Origin: an uncultured Collinsella sp.
GTDB lineage: Bacteria; Actinomycetota; Coriobacteriia; Coriobacteriales; Coriobacteriaceae
Direction: 5' to 3'
Length of the DNA: 64,000 nt
Assembly (NCBI GenBank): GCA_902492235.1
Contig: CABUKS010000010.1
Location: forward strand, 3,939 to 67,938
In this document: in pieces, positions 54,634 to 62,253 of the stretch
Numbering within the stretch: the stretch's first letter is position 1
Layout: every line of letters starts with the position of its first letter
The notes under the pieces: model-generated
What the model saw: the letters and a program-made list of their open reading frames with translations, nothing else
Database searches by the model: none
What the model was told of the DNA's origin: nothing
Position numbers and translations under genes: made by a program

Positions 54634-54813
54634 TTATCCAAAGAACCCGCCGAACAGTCCGCGGCGGCGCTTGTCTTGCTTTTTCGAAGCGTCACCCTGG
54701 GTATTCTTATCCTGCCGCTTCTTACGATCCCGCTCCAACTCATCGTCATCGAGTAGCATATCCCACTCAAACGGATCGTCTGTCAGATCGAACTGGTCGT
54801 CGTCATCAAACAT
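54634..54813 (-). CDS. Small charge-segregated protein, 59 residues
   Basis: An open frame of 59 codons with a clear GGGAG site 8 nt upstream of ATG. The protein begins MFDDDDQFDLTDDPFEWDM, strongly acidic, and ends in a basic stretch with KKQDKRRRGLFGGFFG. It starts 18 bp after the HIRAN gene and precedes the metallophosphoesterase gene, and its codon use fits the neighbours. The C-terminal GLFGGFFG could insert into or touch a membrane. Function unknown. Confidence 0.7.
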   Translation of the reverse strand: MFDDDDQFDLTDDPFEWDMLLDDDELERDRKKRQDKNTQGDASKKQDKRRRGLFGGFFG

Positions 54814-54831
54814 GGCAGTCTCCCTTACCGA

Positions 54832-55158
54832 TTAGCGTGCATCCACCACGTAGAGTCCAACACGCACCTGATGCCACGGGCTGCGCTCGGGAGCAACCTG
54901 TTGCACGCGGGCCTCAAATACGTCCTCATGGCCGTAATACATCATCAAGGACAGCGGGCCGACCTCGTTTCCCGGAACATAGCCAAGCTTGGTGTTGCCA
55001 CAGTAAATCGCAACCGCCTCGGGATCATGGGGATTATCGCGCTCGGCGCACAGCGTCAGTTTATCGCCCACTTTAAGATCGCCTAGGACCAAAGCGCCGT
55101 CGGCATATTGAAATCCTGCGATATGAAATGACAGAAGAACACGTGAAGGCTCGTACAT
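54832..55158 (-). CDS. Stand-alone HIRAN domain protein
   Basis: A 108-residue protein that is essentially one HIRAN domain: FHIAGFQYADG, LKVGDKLTLCAERDNPHDPEAVAIY, and KLGYVPGNEVG. In eukaryotes (HLTF) HIRAN binds 3' DNA ends; free-standing bacterial copies are thought to act in DNA repair or damage recognition. ATG at 55158 follows GAGGAG. First gene of a cluster with the 59-residue protein and the metallophosphoesterase. Confidence 0.9.
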   Translation of the reverse strand: MYEPSRVLLSFHIAGFQYADGALVLGDLKVGDKLTLCAERDNPHDPEAVAIYCGNTKLGYVPGNEVGPLSLMMYYGHEDVFEARVQQVAPERSPWHQVRVGLYVVDAR

Positions 55159-55270
55159 GGCAACTCCTCTAACGGCCGGATAAACCAACGCTTAACCTCA
55201 CTGAGAAGTTTACGGGCCCGTGCGGACACGAATTCACCCGCTCGCGCCTTTCACCCAGTTGCCGCAACGC

Positions 55271-55299
55271 TTGCGAGACAGAGCGCTTGCAGATAAGAT
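55271..55299 (+). promoter_or_regulatory. Candidate antisense promoter facing the 27-residue peptide gene
   Basis: TTGCGA, 17 bp, TAAGAT on the plus strand. Transcription from about 55306 would run antisense to the 3' part of the peptide mRNA. Each box matches consensus at four of six positions. Confidence 0.35.
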
Positions 55300-55300
55300 A

Positions 55301-55517
55301 GGGGTACGGATGGCACCCGTGGCAGCGGGTCTTACCAACTCCGATACACGTTTTCATCGTGAGAAGTGGCCGTCTTCGCTTACGCGGGGGCGGCTATTTC
55401 ATTCGGCCGATAAACAGGCCGAGTTCGATAGCCGCGATTAACAACGCCAGTAACGAAATAACATCGCTTACGTTCATACCAATTCCCTTCTAAAGGGAGT
55501 TGGCCCATCCGTACCCC
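55301..55517 (-). promoter_or_regulatory. 13-bp long-range complementarity flanking the peptide gene
   Basis: ggggtacggatgg at 55301-55313 is the exact complement of ccatccgtacccc at 55505-55517. On the minus-strand transcript the two segments lie near the 5' end and about 200 nt downstream, on either side of the 27-codon gene, so the mRNA can fold back on itself. Confidence 0.6.
55394..55477 (-). CDS. 27-residue hydrophobic peptide, possible type I toxin
   Basis: The peptide (MNVSDVISLLALLIAA, then IELGLFIGRMK) is a single transmembrane helix with a short basic end, like holin-like type I toxins of Gram-positive bacteria. The AGAAGGGAATT ribosome site lies 3-4 nt before ATG and is part of a hairpin (aattccc / gggagtt, 55481-55501), so translation may be gated. 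A 13-bp complementarity links the 5' and 3' parts of the transcript, and a possible antisense promoter faces it. A possible promoter (TTCCTA-N17-TAGACT) lies in the ALDH terminator region. Alternatively it is a regulatory or non-coding RNA. Confidence 0.5.
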   Translation of the reverse strand: MNVSDVISLLALLIAAIELGLFIGRMK

Positions 55518-55535
55518 ATAGCAGTAGTCTAACGT

Positions 55536-55579
55536 AAATGACAGGTAATAGGAACACTTGTTCGTATTACCTGCCATTT
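55536..55579 (-). terminator. Hairpin after the aldehyde dehydrogenase gene
   Basis: A 15-bp stem with one G-U (aaatgacaggtaata / tattacctgccattt) topped by gaac-actt-gttc. It begins 1 bp after the ALDH stop; the tail is TTTACG, so termination may be partial. Confidence 0.6.
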
Positions 55580-55580
55580 C

Positions 55581-56960
55581 CTAATGCACAAACATGCGCA
55601 CAAATTTGTGCTTCCAGCTTGCGTAGGGCGCATACCGAAACGGCACGTCCAGCCACGTTGCCTTGTTCACGATGCTCTTCTTATGGCTAAACGTATCGAA
55701 GCTCTCGCGGCCATGGTACTGCCCCATGCCGCTCGCGCCCATGCCGCCAAAGCCCATATGGCTCGTAGCCAGATGCATGATCGTGTCGTTGACGCAGCCG
55801 CCGCCAAAGGGCACGTAGCGCACAAAGCGCTGCTGAACCGCGCGATCCTGACTAAAGATATACAGGGCCAGCGGCGTCGGACGATCCGTAATAAACGCTT
55901 CGGCCTCGTCTAGGCTCTCAAACGTCAGCACCGGCAAGATGGGGCCGAAAATCTCCTCCTGCATCACGGCGTCCTCAGGCGCCACGCCGTCTAGGATCGT
56001 CGGCTCAATTTTGAGCGACGACTCGCGCGCCGTTCCTCCCAGCACAACCTTATCGGGGTCGATCAGCCCGCGCACGCGCGCAAAATGCTTGGCGTTGACA
56101 ATATGACCGTAGTCCTCGTTGTCGAGCGGGTGCTCGCCAAACATGCGACGGACCTCCTCCTTGATGAGACCCAACAGCTCATCGTGCACGCGCACGTCGA
56201 CCAGCAGGTAGTCGGGCGCCACGCAGGTCTGGCCCACGTTGAGCCATTTACCAAATGCGATACGCCGCGCCGCGACCTTCAGGTTTGCCGTCGCATCCAC
56301 GACACAGGGGCTCTTTCCGCCCAGCTCAAGCGTCACGGGCGTAAGGTTTTTACTCGCGCGCTCCATGACGAGCTTGCCAACCGGAACACTACCGGTAAAG
56401 AAGATCTTGTCCCAGCACTCATCGAGCAGCGCTTGGTTTTCGGCGCGCCCGCGCTCGACAACCGTCACCAGGCGCGGATCAAATGCCTCTTCACAGATTT
56501 GCTTGAGCACCGCACTCGATGCCGGAGCATAGGCACTCGGCTTGATGACCACGGTATTGCCCGCGGCAAGAGCCCCGGCGAGTGGCTCGAGCGTCAGCAA
56601 AAACGGATAGTTCCAGGGCGCCATGATAAGCGTGACGCCATAGGGCACGGCTTGCGTTTTGCACACGCTCACGGCGTTAGCGAGGTCACACGGACGCAGG
56701 CGCGGACGACTCCATCGAGCCACATGAGCGATGTGATGACGAATCTCGGAAAGCGACGTGCCGATCTCGCACATATAGGCCTCGTCATGCGACTTTCCCA
56801 AATCGGTCTTGAGCGCATGGGCAATATCGGCCTCGTGGGCCCGCACCGCATCGCGCAGGCGCACCAGTGCGCGGCGGCGAGCATCGACATCAAACGTAGC
56901 GTGCGTCTTAAAGTAGGTGCGCTGATCGCCGACGATGCGCGCAATTTCCTCGGTGTTCAT
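55581..56960 (-). CDS. NAD(P)-dependent aldehyde dehydrogenase
   Basis: A 459-residue class 3-type aldehyde dehydrogenase that oxidises aldehydes to acids. Motifs: APWNYPFLLTLEPLAGALAAGN, the catalytic glutamate in LELGGKSP, nucleophilic cysteine in NVGQTCVAPDY, and EEIFGPILPVL. Closest in layout to AldH/YwdH-type enzymes for fatty or aromatic aldehydes. It follows the iron-type alcohol dehydrogenase gene by 8 bp; the pair can turn alcohol to acid or the reverse. Confidence 0.93.
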   Translation of the reverse strand: MNTEEIARIVGDQRTYFKTHATFDVDARRRALVRLRDAVRAHEADIAHALKTDLGKSHDEAYMCEIGTSLSEIRHHIAHVARWSRPRLRPCDLANAVSVCKTQAVPYGVTLIMAPWNYPFLLTLEPLAGALAAGNTVVIKPSAYAPASSAVLKQICEEAFDPRLVTVVERGRAENQALLDECWDKIFFTGSVPVGKLVMERASKNLTPVTLELGGKSPCVVDATANLKVAARRIAFGKWLNVGQTCVAPDYLLVDVRVHDELLGLIKEEVRRMFGEHPLDNEDYGHIVNAKHFARVRGLIDPDKVVLGGTARESSLKIEPTILDGVAPEDAVMQEEIFGPILPVLTFESLDEAEAFITDRPTPLALYIFSQDRAVQQRFVRYVPFGGGCVNDTIMHLATSHMGFGGMGASGMGQYHGRESFDTFSHKKSIVNKATWLDVPFRYAPYASWKHKFVRMFVH

Positions 56961-56968
56961 GGACCCTC

Positions 56969-58189
56969 CTAGTTCTCGTCCTCAAACATACCACCTGCAA
57001 CAACTTCGTACATATGCTCGAGCTCCAGGCGGTCCATCAAAATCGGAACGGGGTACAGCGGATTGGCCTCGGCATCGGCATGTGCCGCCATTTGCGGAAT
57101 ATCGGAGCGGCGAATACCCGTCACATACTTGGGAATGTCCAAGGCGGCGTTCATTCGATCGACCCAATCGATAAAGGCCTCGGCCGCCAGGCTGTCCTGC
57201 GCGTTAACCGGCGCGATGCCGGCCATGCGGGCGAGATCGGCGAGCTTGGGAGCAGCAGCTTCGCCATAGGCGCGAAGCATATGCGGCAGGATAATGGCGT
57301 TAGCCAAGCCGTGCGGAATCCCGTAACGCCCGCCCAAGCTGTGTGCGATGGCATGAACGTATCCAACATAGGAGCGCGTAAAGGCAACACCCGCCTTATA
57401 CGCCGCCGCAAGCATATTGCGACGTGCATGCATGTTGTCGCCATGCTCATAGGCCTCGAGCAAATTGTCGTGGATGAGCTGAACCGCCTGTCGCGCCATC
57501 TTGCGCGTATAGGGCGTGGTGCTTCGCCCGATAAAGGCCTCGACGGCATGCGTCAGGGCGTCCATCCCCGTCTGCCCCGTAATGGAGGCGGGCAGGCCGC
57601 GCGTAAACTCGGGGTCGCGCACCGCAAGGCGCGGGATAAGCACAAAGTCGTTAATGGGGTATTTATAGTGCGTCTCGTCATCGGTGATAACCGCCGCGAG
57701 CGTGACTTCGCTTCCCGTACCGGCGGTAGTGGGAACCGCAATAAGCAGCGGCAGGAGACGGTGGACGCGCAACAGGCCGCGCATCTTGTTGATGGGCTTG
57801 TTTGGCTGCGCGATACGTGCTCCCACGCCCTTGGCGCAGTCCATGGCCGAACCACCGCCAAAGCCGATAATGGCCTGGCAGGCGTTCTCTCGATACAGGG
57901 ACGCCGCTTCCTCCACGTTTGAGACCGTAGGGTTCGCTGATGTTTTGGCATAGACCGCAACGCCAATTCCCTTGGACGCGAGCGCGCACTCGAGTGGTGC
58001 CGTAAGCCCCAGACGGGCAATGCCGGGATCCGTCACGATAAGAACCCGCTGTATCGAACGCTTTTGAAGCACTGTGGGCACATCCTCAGCGTGCTCCAGA
58101 ATGCGCGGCTCGGTATAGGGCAGCACCGGCAATGCGATGCGAAAAACCGTCTGATATGTTCGGCACCAGGCGCGACGGGCTAGATGCAT
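56969..58189 (-). CDS. Iron-containing alcohol dehydrogenase
   Basis: A 406-residue group III alcohol dehydrogenase. GFGGGSAMDCAKGV and PTTAGTGSEVT bind NAD(P), and the metal site is D and H in MDALTHAVEAFIG and HAIAHSLGGRYGIPHGLANA. ATG at 58189 (MHLARRAWC) has AAGGGAG 8 nt upstream; the open frame before it is upstream DNA. The first 40 residues form an extra N-terminal segment before the usual start of the fold. First gene of a two-gene operon with the aldehyde dehydrogenase. Confidence 0.92.
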   Translation of the reverse strand: MHLARRAWCRTYQTVFRIALPVLPYTEPRILEHAEDVPTVLQKRSIQRVLIVTDPGIARLGLTAPLECALASKGIGVAVYAKTSANPTVSNVEEAASLYRENACQAIIGFGGGSAMDCAKGVGARIAQPNKPINKMRGLLRVHRLLPLLIAVPTTAGTGSEVTLAAVITDDETHYKYPINDFVLIPRLAVRDPEFTRGLPASITGQTGMDALTHAVEAFIGRSTTPYTRKMARQAVQLIHDNLLEAYEHGDNMHARRNMLAAAYKAGVAFTRSYVGYVHAIAHSLGGRYGIPHGLANAIILPHMLRAYGEAAAPKLADLARMAGIAPVNAQDSLAAEAFIDWVDRMNAALDIPKYVTGIRRSDIPQMAAHADAEANPLYPVPILMDRLELEHMYEVVAGGMFEDEN

Positions 58190-58208
58190 AAAGGAAACTC
58201 CCTTATTT

Positions 58209-58222
58209 GTTGATAGGTCAAC
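58209..58222 (-). promoter_or_regulatory. Palindrome in the 5' region of the alcohol dehydrogenase operon
   Basis: gttga-tagg-tcaac, a perfect 5-bp half-site palindrome 20 bp before the start codon; a related half site (tcaatcaac) lies near 58278. It could bind a repressor. Confidence 0.3.
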
Positions 58223-58333
58223 ATTTGCTCGACCGATTGTACTCAGCAGAGATCGCAGACGGTCTGCCAATCGTTAATCAATCAACATCTTCATATCTCA
58301 AAATTGTTTTATTAAAAATCATTCCTAATAGGC

Positions 58334-58361
58334 TTCACATTTGGTTGCATTTATGGATAAT
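58334..58361 (+). promoter_or_regulatory. Promoter of rubrerythrin
   Basis: TTCACA (58334-58339), 16-bp spacer, GATAAT (58356-58361): each box matches consensus at five of six positions, with AT-rich DNA upstream. It predicts a leader of about 80 nt. Confidence 0.6.
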
Positions 58362-58445
58362 AGAACCCGTCAAGACGCACGTCCGGAGAGGGCCCTTACG
58401 GGACCGGACGAGCGCGCCATCGCCATCGATCGAAAGGATCGAATC

Positions 58446-59006
58446 ATGAAGTTTGTTTGCCCCGTTTGCGGTTATGTGGAAGAGTTCGACGGCGACCAGC
58501 TGCCCGAGGACTTCAAGTGCCCCCAGTGCGGCGTTCCCGGTTCTCGTTTCCTGAAGCAGGAGGAGGGTCAGCTCGAGTGGGCTGCCGAGCACGTCGTGGG
58601 CGTCGCCAAGATGGAGGGTGTCTCCGAGGACATCGTTGCCGACCTGCGCGCCAACTTTGAGGGTGAGTGCTCCGAGGTCGGTATGTACCTGGCCATGGCT
58701 CGCGTCGCTCATCGCGAGGGCTATCCCGAGATCGGCCTGTACTGGGAGAAGGCTGCCCACGAGGAGGCCGAGCACGCCGCCAAGTTCGCTGAGCTCCTGG
58801 GCGAGGTCGTGACCGACTCCACCAAGAAGAACCTCGAGATGCGCGTTGAGGCCGAGAACGGCGCCACCGCCGGCAAGACTGATCTTGCCAAGCGCGCCAA
58901 GGCCGCTGGCCTCGATGCCATCCACGACACCGTGCACGAGATGGCTCGCGACGAGGCCCGCCACGGCAAGGCTTTCGCCGGCCTGCTCAAGCGCTACTTT
59001 GGCTAA
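58446..59006 (+). CDS. rbr: Rubrerythrin with N-terminal rubredoxin domain
   Basis: A 186-residue non-haem iron peroxidase protecting anaerobes from hydrogen peroxide. The rubredoxin part comes first, with C5-x2-C8 and C25-x2-C28 (CPVCGY, CPQCG). The diiron four-helix bundle follows, with [30 protein letters not shown] and [10 protein letters not shown]. This is the reversed order compared with classical rubrerythrin, as in clostridial reverse rubrerythrins. ATG at 58446 has AAAGGA at 7 nt. It has a good promoter and terminator and stands alone. Confidence 0.94.
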   Translation: MKFVCPVCGYVEEFDGDQLPEDFKCPQCGVPGSRFLKQEEGQLEWAAEHVVGVAKMEGVSEDIVADLRANFEGECSEVGMYLAMARVAHREGYPEIGLYWEKAAHEEAEHAAKFAELLGEVVTDSTKKNLEMRVEAENGATAGKTDLAKRAKAAGLDAIHDTVHEMARDEARHGKAFAGLLKRYFG

Positions 59007-59040
59007 GCCAACCGCCTGAGACATAACCTCTAGCTTGATG

Positions 59041-59071
59041 AGGCCCGGACCATATTGGTTCGGGCCTTTTT
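59041..59071 (+). terminator. Intrinsic terminator of rubrerythrin
   Basis: A 12-bp stem with one G-U pair (aggcccggacca / tggttcgggcct), 3-nt loop, then tttt. Confidence 0.88.
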
Positions 59072-59138
59072 CGTGCCTCACGAACTTGTTAACGCCCTGA
59101 AATAGGACCGCCTTCGGCATCGGCTTCTCGTCAAAAAC

Positions 59139-59260
59139 TAAGTGAGTAGACTTTTTGGAACTTGCCGAGCACACCACCCATATTGCTTTATAAAGCCGCA
59201 GGTAAATGACTTGTTGCAAAACGGCCTGGTCGCCAAAGTGCCAAAAGTCTACTCACTTAG
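59139..59260. repeat. Dispersed 121-bp element, copy 2
   Basis: Inverted ends ctaagtgagtagacttttt and aaaagtctactcacttag, with the same internal blocks as copies 1 and 3 (gagca, ccgcaggta, cttg, ggtcgccaaagtg). Its right end overlaps the last codons of the converging endonuclease-like gene and supplies its TAG stop. Confidence 0.92.
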
Positions 59261-60376
59261 ATTCGCAGCCGTCCACGATCGAGCCATTTTGTGTCTAACG
59301 GGCATCTTTCCGTCGATTACTCCCAATTTTGTCCAGTCAACGAATAGTTCAGACCGGAGTAATGTCTCGGCCCTTTGCTCATCCGAGCTTTTATCACGAT
59401 ATTCAGCATCGAGCATCCTGCATACGGCCTTAACGATCGCGCGGAATCTATCCTCATCCGATATCTGTCTGTGTGTCAGGAGAAGCACATCGTAGCCCAT
59501 GGCCTGAAGGGCCGTCATGCGGTCAGCGTCACGCAAGCCATCCCCTGCGCGTCCGTGCGAGGCCTTTCCCTGACATTCAATGGCCACCTGTCGCCTACCG
59601 TCCGGTGAAGAAAGAAGTAGGTCGATATATACACGGGACTTTCCCACAATCGCTCGAGCACTTGTGCCTAGCATCACTTCAACATTAAGCTCTATGTCGC
59701 AAAAACCTTCGCCTCCCAGGGCTCGCGGCAGTGCAAGTAGCAAATACGCCTCGACCTCAAAAGGCGACGCGGCACCCAATGGAACGAGTTGCGATACCGC
59801 CATAAATCTATTGCCGTAACGCATCCCGCAAACATCTGAACAAAAACGGTCAAGGTCTCCGCCCAAAACCAAAGCGTCTCGACGCCATAAATTTGAGGCG
59901 GTGCCGTCCTCGGACGGGCAGCGCACCCAACCGAACGTTGTCGAAATCGCGCCCGAATCAATTGCACGCGAAAGCTCCGCCTCAAGTGCCGCCGGCAGAG
60001 CGCACACCGCAAACAAGCCACACATCTCCGCCAATACCAAAAGAAGCTGGAGATCCGTCAGGTGCCGCGACATGATGAATGCCGTCAGTAGAGGAGACGT
60101 AATCAAAAACCCATGCTCCGTTTCCAGCACGGATTCCCTGGGAAGCTCACCAAGAAACAGCCGCTGCCTAATGCTGGATGGACAAGTCCGTTTGTTTCTC
60201 GTCCGAACCAATGTATACAACGGAAAACCGAGCGCGACCGCAGCCGTCGGGTTGCAGGCGAGATCATATCGCTGCCGGTCTTCTTCCGGTCGTGGAAGCG
60301 GCGGACACAAAGCGCGGACTTGAGGAGGCAAACGCCAGTACCTAAAAGCCGATATGTCACAAAGTAGATCCTTCAT
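59249..60376 (-). CDS. DUF559/Vsr-like putative endonuclease
   Basis: A protein of about 375 residues. The C-terminal region around residues 250-305 (numbered from an in-frame GTG two codons upstream) has a PD-(D/E)XK-like core: D254 in VYIDLL, then E269-x-Q271 in VAIECQGK with K273 and H276, and a following GYDVLLLTHRQI strand, resembling DUF559 and Vsr nucleases. The N-terminal half (for example TSPLLTAFIMSRHLTDLQLL) is unassigned and may be a DNA- or partner-binding part. There is no clear ribosome site, so the start is uncertain. The last four residues and the stop come from repeat copy 2, and copy 3 lies 180 bp upstream. A defence or mobile role is speculation. Confidence 0.72.
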   Translation of the reverse strand: MKDLLCDISAFRYWRLPPQVRALCPPLPRPEEDRQRYDLACNPTAAVALGFPLYTLVRTRNKRTCPSSIRQRLFLGELPRESVLETEHGFLITSPLLTAFIMSRHLTDLQLLLVLAEMCGLFAVCALPAALEAELSRAIDSGAISTTFGWVRCPSEDGTASNLWRRDALVLGGDLDRFCSDVCGMRYGNRFMAVSQLVPLGAASPFEVEAYLLLALPRALGGEGFCDIELNVEVMLGTSARAIVGKSRVYIDLLLSSPDGRRQVAIECQGKASHGRAGDGLRDADRMTALQAMGYDVLLLTHRQISDEDRFRAIVKAVCRMLDAEYRDKSSDEQRAETLLRSELFVDWTKLGVIDGKMPVRHKMARSWTAANLSE

Positions 60377-60459
60377 AGGCACAGGAAAACACGAATTTCA
60401 ACCCAGTCAGTCGCGCATTGGCGCGAACGCACCAAAAATGGCGCCGAACGGACTGCCAA

Positions 60460-60525
60460 GTTTTCAACAGCACTCCCCAACTGGCCAAAAGCTTGCCGAG
60501 AGCTGGACGAAGCCCTGTTGAAAAC
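60460..60525. repeat. 11-bp inverted repeat upstream of the endonuclease-like gene
   Basis: gttttcaacag (60460-60470) and ctgttgaaaac (60515-60525) around 44 nt. It lies between repeat copy 3 and the gene start and may be part of its leader or promoter region. Confidence 0.55.
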
Positions 60526-60558
60526 CCCATTTTTTCTCATGCAGGAGCTTTGCGCGGC

Positions 60559-60679
60559 AAGTGAGTAGACTTTTTTGAACATCCCGAGCAGGCCGGTCAT
60601 CCTGCTTTTCAAAACCGCAGGTAGATAGCTTGCTACAAAACTGCCTGGTCGCCAAAGTGCTAAAAGTCTACTCACTTAG
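60559..60679. repeat. Dispersed 121-bp element, copy 3
   Basis: Ends aagtgagtagactttttt and aaaagtctactcactta are inverted; the interior is closest to copy 2 (ccgcaggta, cctggtcgccaaagtg). Its right end overlaps the 3' end of pdxR and provides the final lysine codon and TGA stop. Confidence 0.92.
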
Positions 60680-62108
60680 GTTGCAGAGTGCCCCCCATTA
60701 GCTGCAATTCCAAGGTTGTTAGTACTTTTGGACTCAGATCGTCATACTGAACAAGAATTTGAGTTGTGTTTTCAGGGACAGATGCGCCATCGGCACACCA
60801 AAAACAGTCACCGATATCGATAAAAGGGATGCTCGAGCGCGTGAGGGCCCGTGCAAAAGTGCTTCTGCCCGTTCCACGCTCCGCAACCACGATACTGTAA
60901 AGGCCCGCGTCTGCATGCTCGATCGAGACCTCTCCTGCCGGAAATACCTTCCGCACAAGCGCCATCAGGCCATCACGCGCCTCGCGAGCACGAACGCGCA
61001 CGCGGTTCACATGTCGCTCGTAATCACCCGATTCCAGCAAACGCGCCAAAGCGACCTGATCAACAGAGCTCACCGACGAGGCGTAGAAACCAAGGTTGCG
61101 CCTAAACCGCTCCATTAACTCATCGGGCAACACCATGTACGCCAAACGCAACGCCGATGAAAGGCTCTTCGAAAACGTGTTGGTGTATATAACCGACTGG
61201 GCGGCATCGATCGACGCGAGCGCGGGAATCGGCTTCCCGGCAAGGCGAAACTCACAATCAAAGTCATCTTCGATGAGATACCGACCTGGTCGCTCGGCGG
61301 CCCAGCTCAGAAGCGCATAGCGACGCGCAATGCTCGTCACAAGGCCGGTTGGATATTGGTGAGACGGCATCAGGTGAAGTATATCGGTCCCGGTTTTCTG
61401 CAGAGCGCTCAAGTCCACCCCCTCATCATCCAACGGGATATGTCGAACTTTGCAGCCCATAGCCTGATAAATGCGCGTCAGACGTAAATAGCCCGGGTCC
61501 TCAACGGCATACACCTTGTCAGCGCCAAGCAACTGAACCAACATGGTATCGAGCAGCTGAGCGCCCGCGCCGATAACAATGTTATTGGGGTCGACATTCA
61601 TACCCCTCGTCCCGCGCAGATGATGAGCAATTGCGCATCGTAGCCGAACGGTGCCCTGTGCCGGTGCGGGCGAAAAGATCTCGCGCTCGTCTTCGGATGT
61701 CAGCGTCGCCCGCAGTGCGCTTTGCCAAAGCCGCGCCGCCTCCAAAGCGGAAGGAGAAAGTGCATCGAACAGCTCAACCTGTCCGTTGACATCATGCGCG
61801 CTGGGACCCGCAGAGGCGGCATCTCGGTCGATGCCCTCCGCAGCCGAAGCCAAAACCGGTGCATCCGGAAGCTCGCAAGCGTAGTAGCCACGACGCGGCA
61901 TTGAGCAAATATAGCCCTCGGCAAGTAACTGGCTATATGCATTCTCGATGGTAATGACACTGATTCCCAGATGACTGGCAAAGGCGCGCTTAGACGGAAG
62001 ATGCTCCCCCGCCGCAATACGTCCAGCAACAATATCATCTCGAATTTGCTGGTAAACATACTCATAAAGCGATGCCTCGCCACGTTTTTCCAAATTGTAG
62101 TCAAGCAT
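60672..62108 (-). CDS. pdxR: PdxR: MocR-family regulator of vitamin B6 synthesis
   Basis: A 478-residue MocR regulator: a GntR-type winged helix (residues 1-80, LYEYVYQQIRDDIVAGRIAAGEHLPSK... then HLGISVITIENAYSQL) joined to a fold type I aminotransferase-like domain with the PLP lysine in TFSKSLSS. It senses pyridoxal 5'-phosphate and usually activates pdxST when PLP is low. It is divergent from pdxS, the standard arrangement. ATG at 62108 has AGGTGG 8 nt upstream. Its last codon and stop lie in repeat copy 3. Confidence 0.92.
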   Translation of the reverse strand: MLDYNLEKRGEASLYEYVYQQIRDDIVAGRIAAGEHLPSKRAFASHLGISVITIENAYSQLLAEGYICSMPRRGYYACELPDAPVLASAAEGIDRDAASAGPSAHDVNGQVELFDALSPSALEAARLWQSALRATLTSEDEREIFSPAPAQGTVRLRCAIAHHLRGTRGMNVDPNNIVIGAGAQLLDTMLVQLLGADKVYAVEDPGYLRLTRIYQAMGCKVRHIPLDDEGVDLSALQKTGTDILHLMPSHQYPTGLVTSIARRYALLSWAAERPGRYLIEDDFDCEFRLAGKPIPALASIDAAQSVIYTNTFSKSLSSALRLAYMVLPDELMERFRRNLGFYASSVSSVDQVALARLLESGDYERHVNRVRVRAREARDGLMALVRKVFPAGEVSIEHADAGLYSIVVAERGTGRSTFARALTRSSIPFIDIGDCFWCADGASVPENTTQILVQYDDLSPKVLTTLELQLMGGTLQPK

Positions 62109-62120
62109 GAGTTTGCCACC

Positions 62121-62163
62121 TGACCTTATCGAGCTGTTCAATCTGGTATTAAGCTGACCTTAT
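62121..62163. promoter_or_regulatory. Candidate PdxR binding sites
   Basis: The 10-mer ctgaccttat occurs twice as a direct repeat (62120-62129 and 62154-62163), 34 bp apart, in the divergent pdxR-pdxS promoter region. MocR regulators typically bind direct repeats, about three helical turns apart here. Confidence 0.6.
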
Positions 62164-62253
62164 TATTATTTCGAAAACTGAGTATTTTGCCATACCCAGC
62201 TCCCCGATAGGATGTTCCGTCAAGCAATGCACATGCCAACCAAGGGAGCAACC

